Source of the DNA: Paracoccaceae bacterium
GTDB taxonomy: Bacteria; Pseudomonadota; Alphaproteobacteria; Rhodobacterales; Rhodobacteraceae
Assembly: GCA_027489355.1 (NCBI GenBank)
Contig: JAIXZY010000039.1
Span: 147,869-211,868, forward strand
Direction of reading: 5' to 3'
Length of the DNA stretch: 64,000 bases
This document shows positions 25,630-34,131 of this stretch, piece after piece (the first letter of the stretch is position 1; each line of letters starts with the position of its first letter). The notes beneath the pieces were generated by a model. It searched no databases. It was not told where the DNA came from and worked only from the letters and a program-made list of their open reading frames with translations. The position numbers and the translations under genes are program-made.

Positions 25630-25633
25630 TTTC

Positions 25634-26470
25634 TTGGGAACGATCGACGGCCTGCCCCCCCTGCGCGAGGTGATCCGGGCGCACGAGCTGGTGGCGAAGA
25701 AGCAGCTGGGGCAGAACTTCCTGCTGGACCTGAACCTGACTGCCAAGATCGCGCGGGCGGCGGGGAACTTGTCGGACTGCGATGTGCTGGAGGTCGGGCC
25801 GGGGCCGGGCGGGCTGACGCGGGGGCTTCTGGCCGAGGGCGCGCGGCGGGTGGTGGCGGTCGAGAAGGACGCGCGCGCCCTGCCCGCCCTGGCAGAGATC
25901 GCTGCCCATTATCCGGGGCGGCTGGAGGTGCTGCACGGCGACGCGCTGGAGCTGGACCTCGCGGCGCATCTGACCCCGCCCTTCAAGATCGTGGCGAACC
26001 TGCCCTACAACGTCGGCACCGAGCTGCTGATCCGCTGGCTGACACCGGACGCCTGGCCGCCGCTCTGGTCATCGTTGACGCTGATGTTCCAGAAGGAAGT
26101 GGCGGAGAGGATTGTTGCGAAACCGCGAACCGAGCATTACGGGCGGCTTGCGCTTCTGGCGCAGTATCGCTGCGAGGCCCGGATCGTGATGACCCTGCCG
26201 CCCGAGGCCTTCACCCCCGCCCCCAAGGTGCATTCGGCGGTGGTGCAGCTGACCGCGCTGCCCCAGCCGAGATTTCCCTGCGACTTCAAGGTCCTGCAAC
26301 GCATCACGGCGATGGCCTTCAACCAGCGGCGCAAGATGCTCCGGGCGAGCCTGAAGGGGCTGCGGCCGGACATCGAGGCGGTTCTGGAAAGCGTCGGCAT
26401 CCCCCCCACCGCCCGGGCTGAGGAGATCGGGTTGGAGGCCTTCTGCGCCCTGGCCCGGGCAATCGCCTAA
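25634..26470 (+). CDS. rsmA: 16S rRNA (adenine1518-N6/adenine1519-N6)-dimethyltransferase
   Basis: A 278-residue methyltransferase that dimethylates the two adjacent adenines of helix 45. Motifs are [11 protein letters not shown], the AdoMet loop [12 protein letters not shown] and the catalytic NLPYNV, with [10 protein letters not shown] following. No ATG exists before the conserved [12 protein letters not shown], so the start is TTG at 25634. It has no clear ribosome site and sits directly behind the repeat element. It ends with a 4-bp convergent overlap with the next gene. Confidence 0.95.
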   Translation: MGTIDGLPPLREVIRAHELVAKKQLGQNFLLDLNLTAKIARAAGNLSDCDVLEVGPGPGGLTRGLLAEGARRVVAVEKDARALPALAEIAAHYPGRLEVLHGDALELDLAAHLTPPFKIVANLPYNVGTELLIRWLTPDAWPPLWSSLTLMFQKEVAERIVAKPRTEHYGRLALLAQYRCEARIVMTLPPEAFTPAPKVHSAVVQLTALPQPRFPCDFKVLQRITAMAFNQRRKMLRASLKGLRPDIEAVLESVGIPPTARAEEIGLEAFCALARAIA

Positions 26471-27345
26471 CGCGACGCCGAGAGCGACTGGCGATAGGTG
26501 TCGAGATACTGCGCCGTGTAGGCGTGGTAATCGAAGTCGAGCTGCGAGTGGATTTCCTGCACCATCGACCACATCGCCTCGCGCAGGGCGGCGGCGGCCT
26601 TCATCGCGCGGTAGCGGCGCCAGAGATCGGCGTCGGGTGGCGCGCCGAAATAGGCTTCGAGCACCCAGGCTTCCTGCGCTTCGCCAAGGCCGCAGTTCGC
26701 GGCAAGCCCGCCCAGATCGAAGAGCGGCGAACCCCAGCCGGCATAATCCCAGTCGATCAGCCACATCCGCGTGCCATCGTGCAGGAAGTTGCCCGGCAGC
26801 AGGTCGTTGTGACCAAAGACCATCTCGATCCGGCCCACCGCACGCTCCAGCGCCTCGGCTTCCGACAGAAGACCGGGCAGCACGGGGCGGTGGCGTGACC
26901 GGGAATCCTGCAGCGTCGCCGCATAGTCGCGCACCACCTGGAAGACCCAGAAGGTCAGCGCCGGTCCCCGCAGATGGCGGGGAATGTCGCGATGGGCATG
27001 CATCACCAGCGCCAGGGCCTGTTCAAGGAGATCCTGGTCGTGCAGATCCTCGGCCGTCATGGTCCGGCCCTGGATGAAGTCGATCACCAACGCGCCGGGT
27101 TCATGGTGCAGCACGGCGGGCGAGACCCCCGCGGCATGGGCGGCACGGCTGGCGGCCAGTTCGTTGAAGCGCATGATCTGGTGGACCGGAATGTCGTCGC
27201 CGATCCGCACAACCGCCCGGCGGCTGCCATCGGTCACCAGAACGTTCAGGTTGGTGATCCCGCCGCCCAGCGGGGTTGCCCGGGCCTCGCCCTGCCAGAT
27301 CGGCAGCGCCAGCGCCCGCGCCAGGGGGTCCAGACGATCCTGCAT
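26467..27345 (-). CDS. choline/aminoglycoside phosphotransferase-family kinase
   Basis: A 292-residue small-molecule kinase. The catalytic loop [15 protein letters not shown] and the metal-binding [15 protein letters not shown] match the choline/ethanolamine kinase group, with [12 protein letters not shown] as the N-terminal nucleotide loop. The ATG at 27345 is preceded by AGGGGAGGTGGC and replaces a longer open frame lacking family similarity. The likely substrate is choline, ethanolamine or thiamine. There is no operon partner; it converges on rsmA. Confidence 0.82.
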   Translation of the reverse strand: MQDRLDPLARALALPIWQGEARATPLGGGITNLNVLVTDGSRRAVVRIGDDIPVHQIMRFNELAASRAAHAAGVSPAVLHHEPGALVIDFIQGRTMTAEDLHDQDLLEQALALVMHAHRDIPRHLRGPALTFWVFQVVRDYAATLQDSRSRHRPVLPGLLSEAEALERAVGRIEMVFGHNDLLPGNFLHDGTRMWLIDWDYAGWGSPLFDLGGLAANCGLGEAQEAWVLEAYFGAPPDADLWRRYRAMKAAAALREAMWSMVQEIHSQLDFDYHAYTAQYLDTYRQSLSASR

Positions 27346-27494
27346 GCCACCTCCCCTTATCCCGGCGATGGGTCGGGGACGCCGCCTGTCAGGGGTTCCG
27401 TACGACGCCACCGACACCAGACACGCGGACCGCTTTCCGTCGGCTGCTGCCCGCGCGCGCAGAATGCGGGCAAGCGCCTGAGCTGTCAAAGCAA

Positions 27495-30400
27495 TTAGGC
27501 GTCCGTGGACGGCGCCGGCTGATCGACGCACTGCCAGAGCGCCTGGCCCAGCATCTCGATCCGGATCGGCTTGGCCACGACGGCCGAGAAGCCGTGGCCG
27601 AGATATTCGTTCACCTGGTGGGTCATCACGTTCGCGGTGACGGCAATGGCGCGGGGCGCGGGCCTGCCCATCTCGCCCGCCATGGCGTTCAGGGCATTCA
27701 GCGTGTCCATACCGTCCATGCCGGGCATGGCGATGTCCAGAAGCACGGCGTCGAAGCTGTCGCTGCGGAAGCGGTCCAGGGCCTCGGCCCCGTCCGAGAC
27801 GATCACCGTCTCAACCCCAAGCGCCTGCAACATGCTTTGCAGGATGATGCGGTTGGTCGCGTTGTCCTCGGCCGCGAGCACGCGCATCGGCGGGAGACGC
27901 AGGGCGGCGGCGCCCGCATCATCGGCGGACCCTGCGGCCAGGACCGGGACCTTCAGTGAAACCCGGGCAGTGACGCCCTGCCCTTCCACCGACTGCAGGC
28001 TGACCGCGCCGCGCATCAGGCGGGCCAGACGGCGCACGATGGGCAGGCCGAGGCCGGTGCCGACATGGCTGCGGCGCGAGCCGCCCATGCCTTGCGTGAA
28101 CTCCTCGAAGGCGCGGGAGATCTCGGCGGGTGACATGCCGATGCCGGTGTCCTGAACCTCGATGGTGATGCCATCGGCGGCCGAGCAGTCGATGGTGACG
28201 CTGACCTGGCCCACGTCCGTGAACTTGAGCGCGTTGCCGACCAGGTTGTGCAGGATCTGGATCAGCCGCATCTCGTCGCCGAGCCGGATCTCTCCGGGAG
28301 TGCCGCCGATGCAGCGGGTGATCAGCCGGACGCCCTTGTCGCTGGCCGAGACCTGGTGGAGCGCGGCGACGCGGGCCAGAATGTCGGGCAGGCGGATCGG
28401 GCGGGGGTCAAGCGCAAGGCGGCCGGCCTCGATCTTGGCGAGGTCGAGGATGTCGTTGATGACACCCAGGAGATGTTCGCCGGAATCGCGGATCACCCGG
28501 ACCATCGCCTGCTCTGCCGGGTCCTGCAGCCGCGCGGCAAGCACGGTTGCCATGCCGAGCACGCCGTTGAGGGGGGTGCGAATTTCGTGGCTCATCGCGG
28601 CGAGGAAGTCGGACTTGGCACGGTTGGCGGTCTCGGCCGCGGTCATCGCGGCGCGGAGGCGGTCCTGGCTTTGCACTTCGTCGGTGATGTCGGTGAAGGT
28701 GCAGACGACAGCGTGATCCGAACCGGGCGCGGACAGGCGGGCCGAAGTGACGGCGACGACCCGGCGTTCGCCGGAGGGCCAGGTCAGGTCGTGACGGATC
28801 TCGTGCATCCCCGGCTCGCCGGCCAGGGCCCGGGCGACGGGAAGCCGGTCGGGCGGGATCGGGACGCCGTCCAGGTCGGCCACTGCGGCCGTGCCAAGAA
28901 GCGACAGGAGGCAGTTGCCGGGGCTGACCTTGCAGCCCAGCACGCGTTCGGCAGCGGCATTGGCGAAGACCACGCCGCCACGTTCGTCGACGACGACGAT
29001 GCCCGAGACCGAGGCCTCCATCACGCGGGCCAGCGTGTCGCGTTCGCGGGCCAGCGCGGTTTCGAGGGCCTTGGCGGCGCTGATGTCGAGATTGATGCCG
29101 TTGGTCCTGACCGGACGGCCGTCCTCGTCCCATTCCGCGACCTGGGTGCGGGTCAGCACCCAGACCCAGTGCCCGTCGCGGTGACGCAGGCGCAGTTCCT
29201 GCTCGTACTGCCATTCGCCGGAATCGAATGCCTCACGCTCATGCGCAAGCAGGCTTTCGGCATCGCCCGGGTAAAGCATTCCGAGCCACCGGTCGAGCGA
29301 GATCGGGTTCAGCTCGACCGCGCGGTAGCCCAGAATCTCGGCCCAGCGGTCGCTGACCAGAGTGACACCGGTCCGGATGTCATGTTCCCAGGTGCCGACC
29401 TTGGTGCCGTCGATCACCTGGCCAAGCCGCTGTTCCGCCTCGGACTGGACGGTCACGTCCAGCGTGATGCCAGAGATGCGCCGCGGGCTGCCGTCGGCCC
29501 AGCGGGAGGCGACATGGCCGGTGGTGAACAGCCAGACCCACTTGCCGCTCTGGTGCCGCATCCGGCAGCGCAGGGTGAAGGTCTCGCAGCCGGTCAGGAA
29601 CAGCTCGCGCTGCGCCTCGGCCACGGCCATCCGGTCCTCGGGGTGGACCAACTCGATCAGGTCGGCCAGCGCGCGCGAGGAGCCGAGGCCCAGCATGGTT
29701 TCCCAACAGTCGTTGATCGTGCTGAAGCCGTGGTCGCTGTCCCAGTCCCAGACGGCGATGCCGCCGCCCTCGACCACCTGCTGCAATCGGCGGTCAGCCA
29801 GGCGGCGGGCAGTGACGTCTTCGTAAAGCCCCACCGTCTCGCGCTCGGGCGTGGCGCGTTCGCGGACCCAGATCAGGCGGCCGTCCGCAAGCTGGTCCTC
29901 GTTGTCCCAGATTTCGGTCAGCGGCCGGTCCAGCCGGCGCTGCAGGTTCGCGTCGTCGCGCTCGCCTTCCTCGCCGAACACGCCGCGAGCGATGGCCGCG
30001 CGCAGAAGGTCGTCATAGAGCGCGCCTTCCCGGATCAGATCGGCGATGCGGTCGAAGACCTTGAGATAGGGCGTGTTCCACAGGACCAGCCGGTCCTCGG
30101 CGTCGAAGATGGCAAAGCCGTCGTCCAGCGCCTCGATGGCGGCAAGGAAGCGGGCCTTCGTCGCCTCGAGCGCATCGCGCCCGGCCTGAAGCGCCGCCTC
30201 CTTGGCGCGGATTTCCATCACGTTCTCGATCAGCGACCAGACGAGGCGACGGCCGTTCGGATCGACGCTGACGAAACAGCGGACGACGGCGGGGAAATCC
30301 CGGCCGCCCTTGCAGCGGAACGTCGCCTCGACCGGGCCATAGGTCTGCGACCCGCGCAGCGCCGACCTTGCGCCCAGGAGCAGCCAGGCCCCGTCATCCG

Positions 30401-31502
30401 GCAGGATCTGCTGAACCTGAAGGTTGATGCCAGCCTGCGGATCAAGGCCGAAGGTGTCCTTGAACGCCCGGTTCACGTCCACGATCTCGCCGGTGTCGTA
30501 ATCGTTGACCAGGATCGGATGCGGCAGCATCTCGAAGAAGGCGGTGAACTGCCCTTCTCGGAACGAGGTCATCTCGCTGGAGCGGTCCGAGGCTGCGATG
30601 TCGCGGATCACCACGATCAGGTTCGCCGCCCCTCGCGGCGATGCGGGGTCCAGCCGCGCGACCGAGACTTCGTAACGGTGCGGCGTGACCAGCGTCGGGA
30701 CCCCGACCCGTCGGGTCAGCGAAACCCCGTCGCCAGGTGGCGCGGCCAGCACCTCGTCCATCAGCTGCGCCAGCGGCAGCGGCAGGACCTGGGCGACCGG
30801 CCGGCCGATCCCCGCGCGGACCAGGCCCGAAAGCCAGGGCAGCTTGTCGCTGTGGCAGGCCACCACCTCGCCCGACGGAGCGATCTCGATCACCAGGTCG
30901 GGAAGCGCGTTCAGCGTCGCGGCCAGATGGCTGCGCGAGGCGGCCTCGGCCCGCGCTGCCTCGGTGCGCAGAAGCACGGACGAGACCGCCCGACCGATCG
31001 ACGTCAGCAGGAAGACCACGTCCTCTTGCCAGCGGCGATCCGCCCGGCAGCAGTCGAAACCGATGACGCCAAGCAGCCGAGCCCCGTCGCAGAGCGGTAC
31101 CATCAGCGTCGAGTGGACCCCGATCTCGGTCAGGAACTGCCGCTCGGGCGAGCCCGCAGGCAGGGACTCACGGTCGCGGACGGCGACGATGCGGCCTTCG
31201 ACGAAGGCCTGGTGCCAGGCCGGCCGCATGACCGGCGCGCCAACCTGCATCACCGGCTTGAGCGCCGGCACGCCGGGTGCCACCCATTCGTGGGTGTTGG
31301 CATATCCGTTCGTGGGCGTGTAGCTGAAGACAAAGGTGCGGGCAAAGCCGTAGGCCTCGCCCAGGACCTGCATCACGGCGGAGATTTCGCTGTCGATGGT
31401 GTCCGGCGTCACGTCGAGCAGACGGTTCATCAGCTCGACCACGCGGAGCTCTACCCGCGCAGGTTGTGCAGTCCCGGTGTCAGGCTGACCTGCGTGTCTC
31501 AT
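27495..31502 (-). CDS. hybrid sensor histidine kinase, GAF plus multiple PAS domains and a receiver
   Basis: A 1335-residue cytosolic protein with no membrane helix. Order: a GAF domain (about residues 20-170), a run of about six PAS/PAC segments (about 190-950, for example DLVIEIAPSGEVVA, ILVNDYDTGEIVDVNRAF and GIVVVDERGGVVFANAAAERVLG), a HisKA domain with the phospho-His in AAMSHEIRTPLNGVLG (around 970), HATPase_c (GNALKFTD, DTGIGM, GTGLGLPI) and a C-terminal receiver with VLLDIAMPGMDG. The ATG at 31502 is preferred to a TTG five codons earlier. There is no separate response regulator beside it, so output must pass through the attached receiver to a phosphotransfer protein elsewhere. The long PAS array suggests integration of several cues. 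Confidence 0.92.
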   Translation of the reverse strand: MRHAGQPDTGTAQPARVELRVVELMNRLLDVTPDTIDSEISAVMQVLGEAYGFARTFVFSYTPTNGYANTHEWVAPGVPALKPVMQVGAPVMRPAWHQAFVEGRIVAVRDRESLPAGSPERQFLTEIGVHSTLMVPLCDGARLLGVIGFDCCRADRRWQEDVVFLLTSIGRAVSSVLLRTEAARAEAASRSHLAATLNALPDLVIEIAPSGEVVACHSDKLPWLSGLVRAGIGRPVAQVLPLPLAQLMDEVLAAPPGDGVSLTRRVGVPTLVTPHRYEVSVARLDPASPRGAANLIVVIRDIAASDRSSEMTSFREGQFTAFFEMLPHPILVNDYDTGEIVDVNRAFKDTFGLDPQAGINLQVQQILPDDGAWLLLGARSALRGSQTYGPVEATFRCKGGRDFPAVVRCFVSVDPNGRRLVWSLIENVMEIRAKEAALQAGRDALEATKARFLAAIEALDDGFAIFDAEDRLVLWNTPYLKVFDRIADLIREGALYDDLLRAAIARGVFGEEGERDDANLQRRLDRPLTEIWDNEDQLADGRLIWVRERATPERETVGLYEDVTARRLADRRLQQVVEGGGIAVWDWDSDHGFSTINDCWETMLGLGSSRALADLIELVHPEDRMAVAEAQRELFLTGCETFTLRCRMRHQSGKWVWLFTTGHVASRWADGSPRRISGITLDVTVQSEAEQRLGQVIDGTKVGTWEHDIRTGVTLVSDRWAEILGYRAVELNPISLDRWLGMLYPGDAESLLAHEREAFDSGEWQYEQELRLRHRDGHWVWVLTRTQVAEWDEDGRPVRTNGINLDISAAKALETALARERDTLARVMEASVSGIVVVDERGGVVFANAAAERVLGCKVSPGNCLLSLLGTAAVADLDGVPIPPDRLPVARALAGEPGMHEIRHDLTWPSGERRVVAVTSARLSAPGSDHAVVCTFTDITDEVQSQDRLRAAMTAAETANRAKSDFLAAMSHEIRTPLNGVLGMATVLAARLQDPAEQAMVRVIRDSGEHLLGVINDILDLAKIEAGRLALDPRPIRLPDILARVAALHQVSASDKGVRLITRCIGGTPGEIRLGDEMRLIQILHNLVGNALKFTDVGQVSVTIDCSAADGITIEVQDTGIGMSPAEISRAFEEFTQGMGGSRRSHVGTGLGLPIVRRLARLMRGAVSLQSVEGQGVTARVSLKVPVLAAGSADDAGAAALRLPPMRVLAAEDNATNRIILQSMLQALGVETVIVSDGAEALDRFRSDSFDAVLLDIAMPGMDGMDTLNALNAMAGEMGRPAPRAIAVTANVMTHQVNEYLGHGFSAVVAKPIRIEMLGQALWQCVDQPAPSTDA

Positions 31503-31684
31503 CCGACCTCGATCCAATGCGGCGAATTATCCGCGAGAAGCCGCGTTGCCGCAACCCCGCTTGTCCGCTACGGGATGCACGGCAGCAACGACGCACAACC
31601 GGAAGTTTTTCGCCTCAGGTGCGGACGGCCGCAGCAGGGGATGAAAACGGCTTTCACCACACATGCCGCACCGCAGAAACACCC

Positions 31685-32044
31685 CTAAAGTCCGACCATC
31701 ACGGCGGCAAGCGCCAGCGCGGCGGGAAGGGCCTGGACATATAGGATGCGCCGCCCGGCCGTGGCAGCGCCGTACAGCCCGGCGACGATCACGCAGGCAA
31801 GGATGAAATGCGCAAGCCCCTGCCCCGGACCCGGCAGGCCCTGGATCAGGGCCAGGATCAGCCCCGCGGCCAGGAAACCGTTGTAGAGACCCTGGTTCGC
31901 CGCCAGCACGCGGGTCGCGGCGGCGAAGTCGGGCGTCGTGCGGAAGATGGCCCGCACGCGGGGCGTCTCCCACAGGACCATCTCCATCACCAGGATCGCG
32001 ACATGGATCAGCGCCACCAGCGCGACCAGTGCCGCGCCGATCAT
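31685..32044 (-). CDS. DUF1304 family membrane protein
   Basis: A 119-residue protein with four predicted transmembrane helices, starting ALVALVALIHVAILVMEM and containing LAANQGLYNGFLAAGLI, the DUF1304 signature. Function unknown. It overlaps the stop of the upstream amidohydrolase gene by 4 bp (ATGA), so the two are co-expressed. Confidence 0.85.
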   Translation of the reverse strand: MIGAALVALVALIHVAILVMEMVLWETPRVRAIFRTTPDFAAATRVLAANQGLYNGFLAAGLILALIQGLPGPGQGLAHFILACVIVAGLYGAATAGRRILYVQALPAALALAAVMVGL

Positions 32045-33207
32045 GCCGCGGGCATCCGGCTTTCAGCCATCTCGGCATACCAGCTGGAGCCGAAGGGGAT
32101 CGCGCTGTCGTCGAAGTTGTAGGCGGGATGGTGGACCATCGCCGTGTCGCCGTTCCCAAGGAAGATGTAGGCGCCGGGGCGTTCGTTCAGCATGAAGCTG
32201 AAATCCTCGGCCCCCATCAGGGGCGCGGTATCGGTGTCGACATGTCCCGAGATGTTCCGCGCCACCTGGGCGGCGAACTCGGTGTTTTCGGGAGCGTTGA
32301 TGGTGACGGGATAGCCGCGCTGGTAGTGGACCTCGGCCCGCGCGCCAAGGGCAAGGGCGGTGCCTTCGACAATCTGGCCGATGCGGGATTCGACGAAGTC
32401 CTGGACCTTGGGGTCCATCGTGCGGACGGTGCCCTTCATCTTCACGACCTGCGGGATGACGTTGTGCGCGGTGGAGTCGGTTTCGACCGTGCAGACCGAG
32501 ACGACGATCTGCTTCAAGGGATCGACATTGCGGCTGGCGATGGTCTGGAGTGCGACGATGATATGGGCCGATACGACCGTGGTGTCGACGCAGTCATGCG
32601 GTTTCGCCGCGTGGCCGCCCTTCCCCGTCACCACGATCTCGAACTGGTCGGCGGCGGCCATCATCGCGCCGGGCCGGATGGCGAAATGGCCGACGGGGAT
32701 GCCGGGCATGTTGTGCATGCCGTAGACCTCTTGCACGTTCCAGCGCGCGAGCATCCCGTCCTTCACCATCTCTCGGCCGCCGCCGCCGCCCTCTTCGGCG
32801 GGCTGGAAGATGCAGACCACGGTGCCGTCGAAGTTGCGCGTCTCGGCCAGGTATTTCGCGGCGCCGAGCAGCATTGCGGTATGTCCGTCATGGCCGCAGG
32901 CGTGCATCTTGCCGGGCGTCTTCGAGGCATAAGGCACCCCGGTCTGTTCGATGATCGGAAGCGCGTCCATGTCGGCGCGCAGGCCAACGACGCGGCCCTT
33001 CGAGTCGCTCCGCCCCTTGATCACGGCGACGACCCCGGTGCGGCCGATGCCTTCCACCACCTCGTCACACCCGAACGAGCGGCAGAGCTCGGCCACCTTG
33101 GCGGCGGTGCGGTGGACGTCGAACAGAAGCTCGGGGTGTTCGTGGAAATCGCGGCGCCAGGCGGTGATCTCGGGCAGAAGCTCGGCGAAACGGTTCTTGG
33201 GCGGCAT
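32041..33207 (-). CDS. M20-family amidohydrolase (hippurate hydrolase/N-acyl amino acid deacylase type)
   Basis: A 388-residue zinc-dependent hydrolase of the HipO/IAA-amino-acid hydrolase branch. Metal ligands are visible in MHACGHDGHTAM and PAEEGGGG, with GLRADMDALPI and VTGKGGHAAKPH (dimerisation domain). It probably deacylates N-acyl amino acids in the cytosol. The ATG at 33207 follows AAGGAGACCAGAC. In its leader, the inverted repeat CTTGCCG/CGGCAAG with loop GAAAA (33239-33257) may be an attenuator. DUF1304 follows with overlap. Confidence 0.9.
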   Translation of the reverse strand: MPPKNRFAELLPEITAWRRDFHEHPELLFDVHRTAAKVAELCRSFGCDEVVEGIGRTGVVAVIKGRSDSKGRVVGLRADMDALPIIEQTGVPYASKTPGKMHACGHDGHTAMLLGAAKYLAETRNFDGTVVCIFQPAEEGGGGGREMVKDGMLARWNVQEVYGMHNMPGIPVGHFAIRPGAMMAAADQFEIVVTGKGGHAAKPHDCVDTTVVSAHIIVALQTIASRNVDPLKQIVVSVCTVETDSTAHNVIPQVVKMKGTVRTMDPKVQDFVESRIGQIVEGTALALGARAEVHYQRGYPVTINAPENTEFAAQVARNISGHVDTDTAPLMGAEDFSFMLNERPGAYIFLGNGDTAMVHHPAYNFDDSAIPFGSSWYAEMAESRMPAA

Positions 33208-33413
33208 GTCTGGTCTCCTTTGGATCCAAGGTGGACCTCTTGCCGGAAAACGGCAAGCCCCGCGGCGGGGTCAGGAAAACCGGAACGTGATCAAACACCT
33301 GTTGCCGATGTCGCACGTTTTCGCCATATCGTCGCAAAATCGACATACACCCGGCTTGTTGCGGTCAAGGACCCGCGCAATATCGGGCAAACAGAGCCAA
33401 ACGGAGCAGTCAG

Positions 33414-33545
33414 ATGGCCACCCAACCCAGCCAGCCGCAGCAAGGCGGCACCTCGCAACCCGCCCCGCAGCAGCAGGGCCAGCAGGCCGGGGGCTCGACC
33501 CAGCAGGCCGGACAGCCGATCTTCCGGGACTGGGCCTCGATCTGA
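33414..33545 (+). CDS. Gln-rich microprotein, 43 residues
   Basis: A short gene starting ATG at 33414 behind GGAG, ending TGA at 33545. Thirteen of 43 residues are Gln, mixed with Gly, Pro, Ala and Thr, and it closes with an unlike tail, PIFRDWASI. It has no signal peptide or helix; the body is probably disordered and the aromatic tail could be a binding motif. Reality is supported by the ribosome site, a possible promoter (TTGTTG-N16-CAATAT, about 33357-33384) and a strong terminator at 33579-33611. I do not recognise a family. Confidence 0.6.
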   Translation: MATQPSQPQQGGTSQPAPQQQGQQAGGSTQQAGQPIFRDWASI

Positions 33546-33578
33546 CCCTTTCCACCCTCTGACAAGCCGGTTGACAAC

Positions 33579-33611
33579 ACAGGGGCCAGCGGCGACGCTG
33601 GCCCTGTTTTG
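33579..33611 (+). terminator. terminator of the Gln-rich microprotein gene
   Basis: ACAGGGGCCAGCG / CGCTGGCCCTGT with one bulged G, loop GCGA, then TTTTGTTCT. At least nine contiguous G-C-rich pairs. It lies between the microprotein and the TfoX-like gene, only 17 bp before the latter's ATG. Confidence 0.85.
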
Positions 33612-33627
33612 TTCTCATGCCCCGGCC

Positions 33628-33966
33628 ATGTCCAGCCCCGTCTCCTCGATCCCGAACCTCGGCCCCGCGTCGGAAGCCGCCTTCGCCCGCGCCGGTATCA
33701 CCTCGGCCGAGGAAATCCATGCGCTTGGCCCCGATGAGGCCTATCGAAGGCTTCTCGAAAGCGGCGCGCGGCCGCATTTCATCGGCTATTACGTCCTGGT
33801 GATGGGACTGCAAGGCCGCCCCTGGAACGATTGCAAGGGCGAGGAGAAGAAGGCGCTCCGCCGGCGGTTCGACAAGCTGTGTGCCGGGTTCAACCGGTCG
33901 GACGCCAAGCTGCGCGCCGATCTTGAGCAGACACTCAGCTTTCTGGGCGTGGTGGAACGGACGTAG
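33628..33966 (+). CDS. TfoX C-terminal domain protein
   Basis: A 112-residue protein that is essentially one TfoX_C (helix-hairpin-helix-like) domain: SIPNLGPASEAAFARAGITSAEEIHALGPDEAYRRLLESG, then GYYVLVMGLQGRPWNDCKGEEKKALRRRF. In gammaproteobacteria TfoX/Sxy activates competence genes, but that needs the N-terminal domain, which is missing here. Role unknown; DNA or protein binding through the helical hairpins is plausible. It lies directly behind a terminator, so its own promoter must overlap it or expression depends on read-through. Confidence 0.8.
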   Translation: MSSPVSSIPNLGPASEAAFARAGITSAEEIHALGPDEAYRRLLESGARPHFIGYYVLVMGLQGRPWNDCKGEEKKALRRRFDKLCAGFNRSDAKLRADLEQTLSFLGVVERT

Positions 33967-33989
33967 GGTGGGCGTGTCGCCCACCTTAC
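33963..33989. repeat. GTAGGGTGGGC palindromic element, copy 1
   Basis: GTAGGGTGGGC (33963-33973) pairs with GCCCACCTTAC (33979-33989) around loop GTGTC, eleven pairs with one G-T. The stop codon of the TfoX_C gene lies in the left arm. A sister copy is at 56956-56974. Confidence 0.7.
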
Positions 33990-34013
33990 CGCAAGGCGCG
34001 CGCAGGCGGGATG

Positions 34014-34089
34014 TGGTGCCCCCAGAGGGACTCGAACCCCCGACCCTCTGATTACAAATCAGATGCTCTACCAGCTGAGCTATAGGGGC
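34014..34089 (-). tRNA. tRNA-Thr (anticodon TGT)
   Basis: The minus strand reads GCCCCTATAGCTCAGCTGGT and onward as a full cloverleaf. The acceptor stem GCCCCTA/TGGGGGC has one G-T pair, the D arm contains AGCTCAGCTGGTAGAGC, and the anticodon stem TCTGA/TCAGA has loop TTTGTAA with anticodon TGT. The T arm contains GGTTCGAGTCC. Discriminator A and an encoded CCA end the 76-nt gene. Confidence 0.97.
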
Positions 34090-34131
34090 CACGGCATCCA
34101 GATACCCCCGCTCTGCCGCCCGCGCAAGCAC

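Noticed and set aside
31503..31684. Small plus-strand gene between the hybrid kinase start and DUF1304.
   Set aside because: The open frame is Arg/Pro-rich with no ribosome site or family; it probably holds only the kinase promoter.
28248..31688. Very long open frame on the plus strand opposite the hybrid kinase.
   Set aside because: It is a codon-bias shadow of the high-GC kinase gene: no domain, Arg/Gly/Asp-rich composition and no ribosome site.
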